Of a stretch of DNA of 64,000 nucleotides, positions 16,010 through 24,659 are shown piece after piece. The notes under the pieces are model-generated. The model was not told where the DNA came from. It made no database searches and saw nothing but the letters and a program-made list of their open reading frames with translations. The translations under genes and the position numbers were made by a program. Source of the stretch: Phytohabitans houttuyneae (GTDB lineage Bacteria > Actinomycetota > Actinomycetes > Mycobacteriales > Micromonosporaceae); assembly GCF_011764425.1 (NCBI RefSeq), contig NZ_BLPF01000002.1, positions 682,997 through 746,996 of the forward strand, written 5' to 3'. Every line of letters starts with the position of its first letter. Positions within the stretch are counted from its first letter, which is position 1.

Positions 16010-18307
16010 TCAGCAGGGGAGGCCGTTGACACGGCAGTTGAGGGGGAGTCCGGTACCGCTTGCGTTGAACCCGAATTCCTCCGAGGCACCGGGGTTGATG
16101 TCGCCGTTGTACGTGGCGTTTGTGAACGTGTAGTGCTGGCCGTCGCGGGTGCGCACCGAGCTCCACGAACTCGACACGGTAGTGCCCGCCGGCAGGTCGA
16201 ACTCGACTTTCCACGTGGTCGTCGCGCTCGTGCAGTTGTTGGTGATGACGTAGTCGGCGCCGTATCCGGTGGACCACGTGGACGTCCGGGTGAAGGTAGC
16301 GCGCAGGCACCCCACGGGCGGCTGCGAGGTCGATGGCACGGACGTGGGTGGCGCGGACGTGGGCGGTTGCGAGGTGGATCCGTTCAGGGACCGCAGGAAC
16401 AGCGACTGCGCGGTGTCGGTCCTCGTCGCGTCCACACCGTGCCCGCCGGTGTAGTCGCGCCGCTCGTTGGCGGCCCAGTCGGCGATCGGTACGCCGCCGA
16501 TGTCCAGGTGCTTGAAACCGCTGCCGTTCCAGCCGAACTGGTAAACGCGCGTGCGGTCCGGGTAGTAGGCCGTGAAGGCGGCGCCGGCGGTCACCTGCTT
16601 GGTCATCGCGTTGTTGAAGAAGACGTTGCGCGGGCCGGACGAGCCGGACCACTTCACGGCCTTCTTCCCGGCCGCCCACCAGATCGGAAACCAGGTCGAG
16701 GCGTCGACCCCGCCGCCGCCCTCCTCGCCGCAGTTTGCCGTGCAGCTGGCCGAGCGGTGTTCGTACGGCACGGTGACGGTGTTGTTCTCGAACAGGTTGT
16801 TGCGCTCCCAACCGCCGTGCAGGTTGAGGTCGGAGTCGAAGTCGTTGCCGACGGCGACGTTGCCGGACGCCGACCACTGGAACGTGAAGTGGCGCAGGTC
16901 GCGCGAGGTGTTGCCGGCGTAGAGCGAGTCCCACACGCGCGAGCCGCGGAAGTACCCGTTGCCGCCCTTGCCCTTGTTCCACGAGCCGTCCAGCTCGTTG
17001 TTGACGATCTGCAGCCGGTACGCCTCCTCGGTGACGATCGGGTGCGAGCCGGTCATCTCGGCGCGCACGCCCTTGACCCACGAGTCGGCCGCCCATTTGA
17101 AGACGATGCCGTGCATCTGGTACGCGGGTGCCATGTTGCCGTAGTTGTACTTCGCCGCCGCCCGGTTCAGGCCCGGCATGTCCTGGGTGAAGGAGAGGTT
17201 TTCGAAGCCGACGCCGACGACCGGGTCCACCAGCGGCGAGACCTTCGAGGCGTACGTGGCGCCGCCGATCGCGGGCGATCCGTCCGATGTGGAGTCGACG
17301 GGCACGTCGAACTCCAGCGGCTTGTCCACGGTGACTGTACGGGCCGAGGCGTCCACGGCGGTGACCGTGAGGATCTGCTGGCGCATGTGCTGGTTGAGCA
17401 GTGTCCCGTCGGACGGCGCGACATCCTGCTCGGCGTAGAACCTGACCGTGTTGGCAGCGCGGACGTTGACCAGCGCGCCGGCGGCGAGGTTGGCCAGCGA
17501 GCCGGAGCTCGCCAGGTAGATCGTGCGGTCGCCGGTACGCGCGGCGAACCCGGTGTCGCCGGGCTTGGCGCGCAGCGCGACGCCGACCTTCCAGTGGACG
17601 TTCACCGTCCCCTCGAAGATGTCCTTGCGGTTGGCGGGCGCGGCCGCGTGGTCGCCGGCGTAGGAGGAGTGCACGCCGCGGGACTGGACCCGGAACATGC
17701 CGCGGCCGGGCCACAGCCAGCCGCCCTTGCCCTGTCCCGAAGTCATCCCGTCTTCGTCCCAGTCGGAGCCGTCGGCGGTGAGCGTGTCGTAGGCGGTGTT
17801 CGCGTCGGGCCGGTAGACGAGGCGCGTGGCGTCCGTCCCGGTGCCGGAGCCGGTGCCGCGCAGGATCAGGTAGTCGGCGTCGACGTGGATCTCGCGGGTG
17901 ACGTTGAGCGTGCCGGCGGGCAGGGACAGCAGGCTCAGCCTGGAGTGCGAGGCCGACGGGCTGCAGCCAGACTTGATCGCGTCGATCGCGGCCTGGATGC
18001 CGGTGGTGTCGTCCGTGCCGTCGTTCGGGCGCACGCCGTACTGCGTGTCGAGCTCGGCGGCCGTGATCTGGCACGCCGCGTTCGGGTTGATGCTGGCGGC
18101 GCCAGGCAGGTCGGCGCCGCCGCGGTACCCGGCCTTCGTCCAGTCGTAGAGCCCGGCGACTGGCGGGCGCCGGTTTGCGGCGGACAGGTTGAGGTTGGTG
18201 AGCGCTCCGGGGCCGGCCCGGGCGCTGGAGGTCTGGGCCAGGTAGACGATGCTCGCCGAGGCGAGCAGCAGGGCAGCCGCGGGAAGGACGAGGGCTCTTC
18301 GGAACAT
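16010..18307 (-). CDS. Secreted pectate-lyase-like beta-helix protein with C-terminal CBM2
   Basis: A 765-residue secreted protein: signal peptide (MFRRALVLPAAALLLASAS), a pectate-lyase-superfamily/GH28-related N-terminal region (TQYGVRPNDGTDDTTGIQAAI is its signature), a long beta-helix, a Pro/Ser/Thr linker (SQPPTSAPPTSVPS) and a C-terminal CBM2 ending in a Cys pair. The CBM2 is almost identical in DNA over about 70 nt to that of the next gene. The presence of two such enzymes next to uronate genes suggests release of galacturonate-containing sugars. It is divergent from udh (18426), and the IclR-type palindrome at 18398 lies between them. Confidence 0.88.
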   Translation of the reverse strand: MFRRALVLPAAALLLASASIVYLAQTSSARAGPGALTNLNLSAANRRPPVAGLYDWTKAGYRGGADLPGAASINPNAACQITAAELDTQYGVRPNDGTDDTTGIQAAIDAIKSGCSPSASHSRLSLLSLPAGTLNVTREIHVDADYLILRGTGSGTGTDATRLVYRPDANTAYDTLTADGSDWDEDGMTSGQGKGGWLWPGRGMFRVQSRGVHSSYAGDHAAAPANRKDIFEGTVNVHWKVGVALRAKPGDTGFAARTGDRTIYLASSGSLANLAAGALVNVRAANTVRFYAEQDVAPSDGTLLNQHMRQQILTVTAVDASARTVTVDKPLEFDVPVDSTSDGSPAIGGATYASKVSPLVDPVVGVGFENLSFTQDMPGLNRAAAKYNYGNMAPAYQMHGIVFKWAADSWVKGVRAEMTGSHPIVTEEAYRLQIVNNELDGSWNKGKGGNGYFRGSRVWDSLYAGNTSRDLRHFTFQWSASGNVAVGNDFDSDLNLHGGWERNNLFENNTVTVPYEHRSASCTANCGEEGGGGVDASTWFPIWWAAGKKAVKWSGSSGPRNVFFNNAMTKQVTAGAAFTAYYPDRTRVYQFGWNGSGFKHLDIGGVPIADWAANERRDYTGGHGVDATRTDTAQSLFLRSLNGSTSQPPTSAPPTSVPSTSQPPVGCLRATFTRTSTWSTGYGADYVITNNCTSATTTWKVEFDLPAGTTVSSSWSSVRTRDGQHYTFTNATYNGDINPGASEEFGFNASGTGLPLNCRVNGLPC

Positions 18308-18397
18308 CGGAAACCTCCGGGCTTAACAGCTCAGTAATGCGCTAGTAAAGTGAACGGCGTCCAGCGCGTCAATAGGCGTCCGTGATTAGATTTAGCA

Positions 18398-18411
18398 TCC
18401 ACATATGTGGA
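18398..18411. promoter_or_regulatory. IclR-type operator before udh
   Basis: The perfect palindrome TCCACATATGTGGA ends 14 nt before the TTG start of udh, immediately before CAGGAGG. The same motif, with one change and the same 14-nt spacing, precedes the ABC transporter gene at 20577. It lies in the divergent region and could also control the beta-helix operon. The binding protein is inferred to be the IclR regulator encoded between the two sites. Confidence 0.75.
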
Positions 18412-18425
18412 CAGGAGGAGGCGGG

Positions 18426-19250
18426 TTGCAGCGCATTCTCATCACCGGTGGCGCGGGCAAGGTGGCGGCGCTGCTGCGGGCGCGGCTGGCCCGACCGGGC
18501 CGTGCGCTGCGGCTGCTCGACGTGCGCACGGCCGCGCCGGTCGAGCACGCGGGGCAGGAGGAGGAGGAGGTCGTCGTGGCCAGCGTCGACGACCTCGAGG
18601 CCATGACCCTGGCGTGCAAGGACGTCGACGCCGTCGTCCACCTGGGTGGACTGGCCAAAGAGGACACCGTGGAAAACGTGTTGCGGGTCAACGCCTACGG
18701 CACGTTCTGCGTGCTGGAGGGGGCCCGCCTGGCCGGCGTGCGCCGGGTCGTGCTCGCGTCGTCAAACCACGCCGTGGGGTTCGAGGAGGTCGCCGGCCGC
18801 ACCGAGGTGCCGGCCGACATCCCGGGCCGGCCCGACACGATGTACGGCTGGAGCAAGGTGGCCGGCGAGGCGGCCGGGCGCCTCTACGCGGACCGGTTCG
18901 GGATGCACGTGTTGTGCCTGCGCATCGGCCTGTGGGTCGCGGTGCCGCCCGGGCTGCGAGGGCTGGCGATGTGGCTGTCGCCGGACGACGGCGCACGGCT
19001 GGTCGAGGCGTGCCTGTCGGCGCCGGATCCGGGCTTTCGGCTTGTGTGGGGGATCAGCCGCAACACCCGGCGCTGGTGCTCACTGGCCGAGGGCGAGGCG
19101 ATCGGGTACTTCCCGCAGGACGACGCCGAGCGCTTTCTGGACGACCTCGTCGCCCGGCACGGCGCGCCCGACTTCGCGCACGACCCGGCCCTGCGCCGCG
19201 TCGGCGGCCCGTGGTGCGAGATCCCGCTCGGCCAGCGCTGCGTGACCTAG
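18426..19250 (+). CDS. udh: Uronate dehydrogenase
   Basis: A 274-residue NAD-dependent extended SDR. The cofactor motif is TGGAGKVA near the start; the phrase SSNHAVGF and the catalytic YGWSKVAGE are characteristic of uronate dehydrogenases, which oxidise D-galacturonate and D-glucuronate to aldarolactones. TTG 18426 is the start because AGGAGGAGG lies 5 nt before it; the in-frame ATG 18405 is inside the operator. It begins the oxidative uronate route finished by the enolase, KdgD and semialdehyde dehydrogenase genes downstream of the IclR gene. Its TAG stop is inside the CTAG that begins repeat element B. Confidence 0.88.
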   Translation: MQRILITGGAGKVAALLRARLARPGRALRLLDVRTAAPVEHAGQEEEEVVVASVDDLEAMTLACKDVDAVVHLGGLAKEDTVENVLRVNAYGTFCVLEGARLAGVRRVVLASSNHAVGFEEVAGRTEVPADIPGRPDTMYGWSKVAGEAAGRLYADRFGMHVLCLRIGLWVAVPPGLRGLAMWLSPDDGARLVEACLSAPDPGFRLVWGISRNTRRWCSLAEGEAIGYFPQDDAERFLDDLVARHGAPDFAHDPALRRVGGPWCEIPLGQRCVT

Positions 19251-19660
19251 CAGACGCGAGCTACCGCGACGCCCGCGGTGGTCCGGACCGTCGCTCCCGC
19301 GGCCTCACCCTCCGCGGTGGCCCAGCTAACCCCGCTCCCGCAAATCGTGAAGTGGGGGTCGGTGCGAGCTTCGAATCTTGGTGAGTTAGCGCGCGATTTC
19401 GACGCGCGACGCCAACTTGCCAAGATCTGCCGGAGCGGGCTCCTGGGATGAGCTGGGCGACTGCGGAGAGTGAGGGTGACGGCAGGGGTGAACAAACGGT
19501 CTGGACCGCACTGGTTCCTTGGGGACCCGGGTTTAGCTCGCCCACTGCGGAGGGTGAGGCCGCGGGAGCAACGGTCTGGACCACGACGGGCGTCGCGGTA
19601 GCCCGGATCTGTTTCGAATTGGGTCTTATGAAACGCCCACCTGGCGCCGAAGGTCTCTAG
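19247..19660. repeat. Intergenic palindromic element, copy B (inverted)
   Basis: A 414-nt non-coding stretch filling the space between convergent udh and IclR genes. Read on the minus strand it aligns to copy A: it opens CTAGAGACCTTCG, has the same core (arms around CAGATCTTGGCAAGTT and CTCACCAAGAT at 19370-19435), and the same end block with GGTCCGGACCACCGCGGGCG and CGGTAGCTCGCGTC. Its plus-strand left end is shorter than in copy A by about 170 nt and begins CTAGCAGACGCG. As in copy A, the terminal CTAGs provide the TAG stops of both neighbours. Nothing in it codes for protein. Confidence 0.8.
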
Positions 19661-20463
19661 CGGATGCCGGCGCGGCGCAGGGCCGCGGCCAGGAGGCCGG
19701 TGTGGCGGGTCAGGGCGTCGGCGATGCGGTCGACCTCGTCGGCGTCGGCGAGCTTGGCCGGCATCGAGCAGCTGATCGCGTCGGTGGCCGGGATGCGGTA
19801 GTCGACCGGGACGGCGATGCAGGCCACGCCCTCGGTGCCCTGCTCGCGCTCGAACGCCCAGCCGCGCGCCCTGACCGCCTCCAGCTCGGCGTAGAGCTCG
19901 TCCTTGTCGGTGATCGTGTTGACGGTCAGCGCGTCGAGCCGCTCCGGCAGGACGGCCTCGACCTCGGCCTGGGTCAGGCAGGACAGCAGGCACTGCCCGA
20001 GCGCGGTCACGTGCGCCGGCAGGCGGCGGCCGACGCGTGAGACGACCGACGTGCCGCCGCGCGACTCGCGGCTGGCCAGGTAGAGCACGTGCGCGTCGTC
20101 GCGGCGCGCGTAGTGCATCGTGTGGCCCAGCTCGGCGCGCAGGTCTTCCAGCGTCGCGTAGGCGAAGGGGAGGGCCGGGTCGCGGTCGAGGTAAGCGGTG
20201 CCGGACAGCAGCGCGTGCGGCCCGACGCCGAACGCCGAGCCGCTGGTGTCGGCCTCGACCCACTTCATCTCGCGCAGCGTGCGGATCAGGGCGTGCAGGC
20301 TGGATCGGGGATACCCCATCCGCTCCTGCAGCTCGGCGATCGTGAGCCGGGTGGGTGACGCGGCGAGTGCCTCGAGGATCCGGACCGTCCGCTCCGCGGA
20401 CTTGACCAGCGAAGTGTCGGATCCGGTCTGGTCCTCATTGGAGTCCCGGCGCCTGGCTGCCAT
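19657..20463 (-). CDS. IclR family transcriptional regulator
   Basis: A 268-residue regulator: winged HTH at residues about 20-85 (SAERTVRILEALAASP, LTIAELQERMGYPRSSLHAL) and the GAF-like effector domain (RVGRRLPAHVTALGQCLLS, then FEREQGTEGVACIAVPV). IclR members such as KdgR repress pectin and uronate genes until a pathway intermediate binds. Its gene lies between two target-like palindromes (18398 and 20549) and is divergent from the transporter operon, so it is the best candidate for pathway control. Its TAG stop is in the terminal CTAG of element B. Confidence 0.9.
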   Translation of the reverse strand: MAARRRDSNEDQTGSDTSLVKSAERTVRILEALAASPTRLTIAELQERMGYPRSSLHALIRTLREMKWVEADTSGSAFGVGPHALLSGTAYLDRDPALPFAYATLEDLRAELGHTMHYARRDDAHVLYLASRESRGGTSVVSRVGRRLPAHVTALGQCLLSCLTQAEVEAVLPERLDALTVNTITDKDELYAELEAVRARGWAFEREQGTEGVACIAVPVDYRIPATDAISCSMPAKLADADEVDRIADALTRHTGLLAAALRRAGIR

Positions 20464-20548
20464 GTGCGATCCCCTGCCCCCAGTGTGTTGACGGCCATGT
20501 TACAGGACGTTAGCTTGTCTGTGCATGCCTTCACATGCAGAGATAGCG

Positions 20549-20562
20549 TCCACATATATGGA
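20549..20562. promoter_or_regulatory. IclR-type operator before the sugar ABC operon
   Basis: TCCACATATATGGA differs by one base from the palindrome at 18398 and ends 14 nt before GTG 20577, again directly followed by CAGGAGG. A weaker dyad TGCATG-N6-CATGCA lies just upstream at about 20522-20539. Confidence 0.75.
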
Positions 20563-20576
20563 CAGGAGGCAAGGAA

Positions 20577-21908
20577 GTGTCTGGACGGCACCCCACGCTC
20601 GGACTTGTCGCCCTGCTCGCATTCGCGAGCCTGCTGGCCGCCTGCGGCGCGGACGCGGACCCCGCCGCGGATCAGGACGCCGGCGCGCAGCTGGAGATCT
20701 GGGTGCGCAAGCCCCCGGGCTCCAACACGGAGAAGACCACCAAGGAGCTCGCGGCGACGTTCACCGCGAAATCCGGTGTACCTACCCACGTGACCGCGCT
20801 GTTCGACGACTTCGAAACCAAGCTGCAGCAGGCCGCCGCGCAGAAGCAGCTGCCGGACGTGGTCATCAACGACACCGCGCAGCTCGGCTCGCTCGTCAAG
20901 CAGGGCCTCGTGCGCGAGGTCGACCGCAACACCATCGCGGGCCACGACAAGCTCACCCCCGCCTCCTGGGACGCCGCGAAGGGCGCCGACGGCAAGTTCT
21001 ACGGCGTGCCCAACAGCGCGCAGTCGTTCGCCCTGTTCATCCGCAAGGACTGGCGGGACAAGCTGGGCCTCGCCGCGCCGAAGACGTGGGCCGAGCTGGA
21101 CGCGCTCGCGGCCGCCTTCACCACCAAGGACCCGGACGGCAACGGCAAGGCCGACACCTACGGCTACGTCGTGCCCGGATCCACCAAGCGCGGCTACATC
21201 TCGTGGTACTTCACGAGCTTCCTGTGGGCCGGCGGCGGCGACTACTTCACCGAGAAGGACGGCAAGTTCACCCCGGCGATCGCGAGCGACAAGTCGGTCG
21301 CGGCGGTCGAGTGGTTCAAGGCCCAGTTCTGCGCGGCCAAGACAGTCGCGCCAGGCGCGGTGACGATGGAGACCACGCAGGCGCACCCGGTCTTCGAGAC
21401 CGGCAAGGCCGGCATCTACTTCACCGGGCCGTACAACATGGCCCGCTTCGACAAGAACCTTGGCGCCGACAAGTACGAGGTCGTGCCGGCCCCGCCCGGT
21501 CCCGACGGCACCTCGGCCTCGCTGGCCGAGGGCGAGAACATCTACCTGATGGCCGGCTCGAAGAACCAGGCCGGGCAGGAGAAGTTCGCCGAGTTCGCCA
21601 TCTCCGTCGAGGGACAGACCCTCGGCATGGCCGGCGACACCGACGGCAACATCGTCCGGCTGCCGGTCAACTCCGAGGTGACGCTCGCCTCGGTACGCAA
21701 GGACACCCGCTGGGCGGTCTTCGACAAGGTCTACAAGGACGTCGGTCGGTACACCCCCACCGTGCCCGACTGGACCCCGTTCCGGCAGGCGTCATCCGAC
21801 ACGATCAACGCCATCGTCGCCGACTGCGGCTCGGACACCAAGCGGGAGCTCACCGAGCTGGCCTCGACGTTCCAGCAGGAGCTGACCAAGCAGGACGCGG
21901 CGGGCTGA
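20577..21908 (+). CDS. Sugar ABC transporter substrate-binding lipoprotein
   Basis: A 443-residue family-1 solute-binding protein. The signal peptide ends in lipobox LLAAC (Cys near residue 22), then an acidic linker and the binding fold starting LEIWVRKPPGSNTEK. It should deliver a sugar acid or pectic oligosaccharide to the two permeases that follow. No ATPase gene is in the operon, as is usual for actinobacterial CUT1 systems that share one MsiK-type ATPase. GTG 20577 follows GGAGGCAAGGA. It is the first gene of a six-to-seven gene operon with overlapping ends. Confidence 0.88.
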   Translation: MSGRHPTLGLVALLAFASLLAACGADADPAADQDAGAQLEIWVRKPPGSNTEKTTKELAATFTAKSGVPTHVTALFDDFETKLQQAAAQKQLPDVVINDTAQLGSLVKQGLVREVDRNTIAGHDKLTPASWDAAKGADGKFYGVPNSAQSFALFIRKDWRDKLGLAAPKTWAELDALAAAFTTKDPDGNGKADTYGYVVPGSTKRGYISWYFTSFLWAGGGDYFTEKDGKFTPAIASDKSVAAVEWFKAQFCAAKTVAPGAVTMETTQAHPVFETGKAGIYFTGPYNMARFDKNLGADKYEVVPAPPGPDGTSASLAEGENIYLMAGSKNQAGQEKFAEFAISVEGQTLGMAGDTDGNIVRLPVNSEVTLASVRKDTRWAVFDKVYKDVGRYTPTVPDWTPFRQASSDTINAIVADCGSDTKRELTELASTFQQELTKQDAAG

Positions 21909-22849
21909 TGGCGGCCATCGCACCGCCGCGGGCAGGGGTGCGCCGCACCCCTGCCCCGGCTCCGCCCGGCACCCGGCGCGTGCGGATGCGCGCCGGCCTC
22001 GTTCCCTGGGTCTTCCTGGCACCGGCGCTGATCCTGTTCACGCTCTTCAAGTTCGTGCCGATGGCCCGCGCCATCGAGATGAGCCTCTACGAGGTGCGGC
22101 CGTACCTCGGCGACCGTTGGGTCGGCGCCGACAACTACCGGCAGGTCGTCACCGACGACACGTTCCTGGCCGCGATCTGGCACACGGTACTGCTGGCCGT
22201 CGGCCAGACCGGCGGCTCGATCGTCATCGGCCTGATCCTCGCGCTGCTCGTCGAAGGCCAGGCCAAGAGCCTGTGGTTCGTGCGCACCGCGGTGTTTCTG
22301 CCGACGGTGGCCGCCATGGCCGTCGTCGCCGAGGTCTGGCGCATCCTGTACTACCCGGCGGCCGACGGCACGATCAACAGCATCCTGGGCTGGGTGGGGC
22401 TCGGGCCTTCGCAGTTCCTCAACTCGCAGGACACGTCACTGTGGTCGGTCATGGCCGTCGGCATCTGGCGCGGCGCGCCGTACGACATGATGATCTTCAT
22501 TGCGGGCCTCGCCGGCGTCGACCGGACCCTCTACGAGGCCGCGTCGGTCGACGGGGCCAGCGGCTGGCGGCGCCTGTGGCACGTGACGTTTCCCGCGCTG
22601 CGGCCGGTCTTCGCCATCCTGCTCACCCTCGCCGCGATCCGCGGCATGCGGGTGTTCACCGAGGTCTTCCTGCTCACCAACGGCGGTCCCAACGGCTCGA
22701 CCGAGGTGCTCATGACGCTCATCTACAAGCTCGGCCTCGAACGCAACGAGCTCGGCGTCGCCGCCGCCGGTTCGGTGGTGCTGCTGCTGGCCACAGTGGT
22801 GCTCACCCTCGCGGTCCAGTACGGCCGAGCCCGGAGGGCGGACCGGTGA
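21908..22849 (+). CDS. Sugar ABC transporter permease (MalF type)
   Basis: A 313-residue inner-membrane permease with six predicted helices. The basic, proline-rich N-terminus leads into WVFLAPALILFTLF; the EAA loop that docks on the ATPase is EAASVDGASGWRR. Its ATG overlaps the TGA of the binding-protein gene (ATGA-type overlap). It pairs with the next permease. Confidence 0.9.
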   Translation: MAAIAPPRAGVRRTPAPAPPGTRRVRMRAGLVPWVFLAPALILFTLFKFVPMARAIEMSLYEVRPYLGDRWVGADNYRQVVTDDTFLAAIWHTVLLAVGQTGGSIVIGLILALLVEGQAKSLWFVRTAVFLPTVAAMAVVAEVWRILYYPAADGTINSILGWVGLGPSQFLNSQDTSLWSVMAVGIWRGAPYDMMIFIAGLAGVDRTLYEAASVDGASGWRRLWHVTFPALRPVFAILLTLAAIRGMRVFTEVFLLTNGGPNGSTEVLMTLIYKLGLERNELGVAAAGSVVLLLATVVLTLAVQYGRARRADR

Positions 22850-23715
22850 AGGCGTCGCGCCACGACACCGCCCTCGGCTTCGCCGACCTGTCCGGCGTAC
22901 CGGCCCGCATCGTCCGGTTCGTCGTGTACACCGCGATGGTGCTGGTCTTCGCCGGACCGCTGCTCGCACTGCTGGTCAGCGCGTTCGGCGCGGTGCAGGA
23001 CCCGACCGGCTTCACGCTCATCCCGCGGCGGCTCACGCTCGACAACTTCCGCGCCGCGATCGAGCAGGACGTCCTGAAGTACCTGCTGAACTCCTTCATA
23101 GTCGTCGGCGGGGGACTGCTGCTGCAGATCCTGGTGAGCATCTCCGCGGCGTACGCGCTGGCCCGCAAGCGCTTCCCAGGCATGCGACTTGTGTTCCTGC
23201 TGATCCTGTCGACGATGATGCTGCCCGAGGAGATCCTCGCGATCCCGCTGTCGCTGGTCCTCGCCGACGTGCCGGTCGTACACGTCAACCTCATCGGCAG
23301 CCTGTTCGGCATGATCGTGCCGGTCGGCGCCTGGGCGTTCTCGATCCTGGTGATGACCGAGTTCATGCGCGAGATCCCGATCGAGCTGGAGGAGGCCGCG
23401 CGCATCGACGGCGCCGGGGACCTGCGCATCTTCTGGTCGGTCGTGCTGCCGCTGTGCCGTCCCGCGCTCGGCGTGATCGGCATCTTCGGCTTCAACATGA
23501 TCTGGGACCAGTACATGCTGCCGCTGCTCGTCGCGCGGGACTCGGCCCAGTTCACGCTCCCGCTGGCACTGCGCAGCCTGCGCGCGGACGAACAGGTCGG
23601 CGTCGGCGTGGTGCTCGCCGCCGCGCTGCTCGCGCTGCTGCCGTCGGTCGTCGCGTTCCTTGGCTTCCAGCGCCAGTTCATGCGGGGCCTCACATCCGGC
23701 GCCGTCAAGGGATGA
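22846..23715 (+). CDS. Sugar ABC transporter permease (MalG type)
   Basis: A 289-residue permease with the family EAA loop EEAARIDGAGDLRIFW and the usual end FLGFQRQFMRGLTSGAVKG. GTG 22846 overlaps the previous stop by four bases (GTGA). It completes the membrane channel of the importer. The C-terminal phrase is typical of MalG/CUT1 proteins. Confidence 0.9.
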   Translation: MKASRHDTALGFADLSGVPARIVRFVVYTAMVLVFAGPLLALLVSAFGAVQDPTGFTLIPRRLTLDNFRAAIEQDVLKYLLNSFIVVGGGLLLQILVSISAAYALARKRFPGMRLVFLLILSTMMLPEEILAIPLSLVLADVPVVHVNLIGSLFGMIVPVGAWAFSILVMTEFMREIPIELEEAARIDGAGDLRIFWSVVLPLCRPALGVIGIFGFNMIWDQYMLPLLVARDSAQFTLPLALRSLRADEQVGVGVVLAAALLALLPSVVAFLGFQRQFMRGLTSGAVKG

Positions 23716-23729
23716 AGGGACATTCGCTC

Positions 23730-24659
23730 ATGCGCCTCCACGGCCTGCTGTCGTTTCCACTGACGCCGTTCACCGAGGACGGCAAGGTCAACCTCGCCGT
23801 GCTCGCCGACCACATCGAACGGCAGCTGGCCGCGGGACCGTCCGGGCTGTTCGTGGCCTGCGGCACCGGCGAGTTCACCAGCCTGTCGACGCAGGAGTAC
23901 CGGGACGTGGTCGGCACGGTCGTGCGGGTGGCCGCGGGCCGCGCCCCGGTGTTCGCCGGTACCGGCGGCGGGCCCCAACTGGCGCGCGACTTCGCCGCCG
24001 CGGCCGCCGAGGCCGGCGCCGACGGCCTGCTGCTGCTCCCGCCGTACCTCGTCAGCTCCACGCCGGCCGGCCTCGTCGAACACGTCCGGTTCGTGGCGGA
24101 GGCGACCGGCCTGCCGATCACCGTGTACCAGCGCGGAAACGCCGTGCTCGACCCGGCCGCCGCCGTGGCGCTGCTCGACGTGCCGACCGTGGTCGGGATC
24201 AAGGACGGCCGCGGTGATGTCAGCGCGATGCTGCAGCTGGTCACCGCGATCCGCGCCAGCGGGCACCCGCGAGCCGCCGAGTTCGGCTTCCTCAACGGGC
24301 TGCCCACCGCCGAGCTGTCCGTCCAGGCGTACCGGGCCATCGGCGTCGACAGCTACTCCTCGGCCGTGCTGTGCTTCGTGCCCGACATCGCCACCGCCTT
24401 CTACCGGGCCGTCGAGACCGGCGACAGCGCTGCCACCCAGGCCCTGCTCGCGGCGTTCTACCTGCCGTTCGTGGCGCTGCGCGACCTGGTGCCCGGCTAC
24501 GCCGTCGCCCTGGTCAAGGCCGGCGCGCGGCTGGAAGGCCTGGACGTGGGCGCGGTGCGGCCGCCGCTGGTCGACGCCACACCCGAGCACGTGGAACGCC
24601 TCGCCGCGACAATCGAGGCCGGTCGCGCGGCGCTGCGCGGGCTGAGGAGGGCGGCATGA
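23730..24659 (+). CDS. kdgD: 5-dehydro-4-deoxyglucarate dehydratase
   Basis: A 309-residue enzyme of the DHDPS/NAL class I aldolase family. It opens LHGLLSFPLTPF and has GTGEFTSLS, ITVYQRGN (Tyr) and the Schiff-base Lys in VVGIKDGRGD (K158), then YSSAVLCFVP, as in KdgD. The reaction removes water and CO2 from 5-dehydro-4-deoxyglucarate to give 2-oxoglutarate semialdehyde. ATG 23730 is preferred for its SD (AAGGGA); in-frame ATG 23712, overlapping the permease stop, is possible. Confidence 0.9.
   Translation: MRLHGLLSFPLTPFTEDGKVNLAVLADHIERQLAAGPSGLFVACGTGEFTSLSTQEYRDVVGTVVRVAAGRAPVFAGTGGGPQLARDFAAAAAEAGADGLLLLPPYLVSSTPAGLVEHVRFVAEATGLPITVYQRGNAVLDPAAAVALLDVPTVVGIKDGRGDVSAMLQLVTAIRASGHPRAAEFGFLNGLPTAELSVQAYRAIGVDSYSSAVLCFVPDIATAFYRAVETGDSAATQALLAAFYLPFVALRDLVPGYAVALVKAGARLEGLDVGAVRPPLVDATPEHVERLAATIEAGRAALRGLRRAA

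Noticed and set aside
16133-18337. 734-codon plus-strand ORF opposite the pectate-lyase-like gene
   Set aside because: Antisense shadow with no domain; minus frame has signal peptide, fold signatures and CBM2.
18405-18425. ATG 18405 as the udh start
   Set aside because: It lies inside the palindrome and before the SD; TTG 18426 gives the normal Rossmann start.
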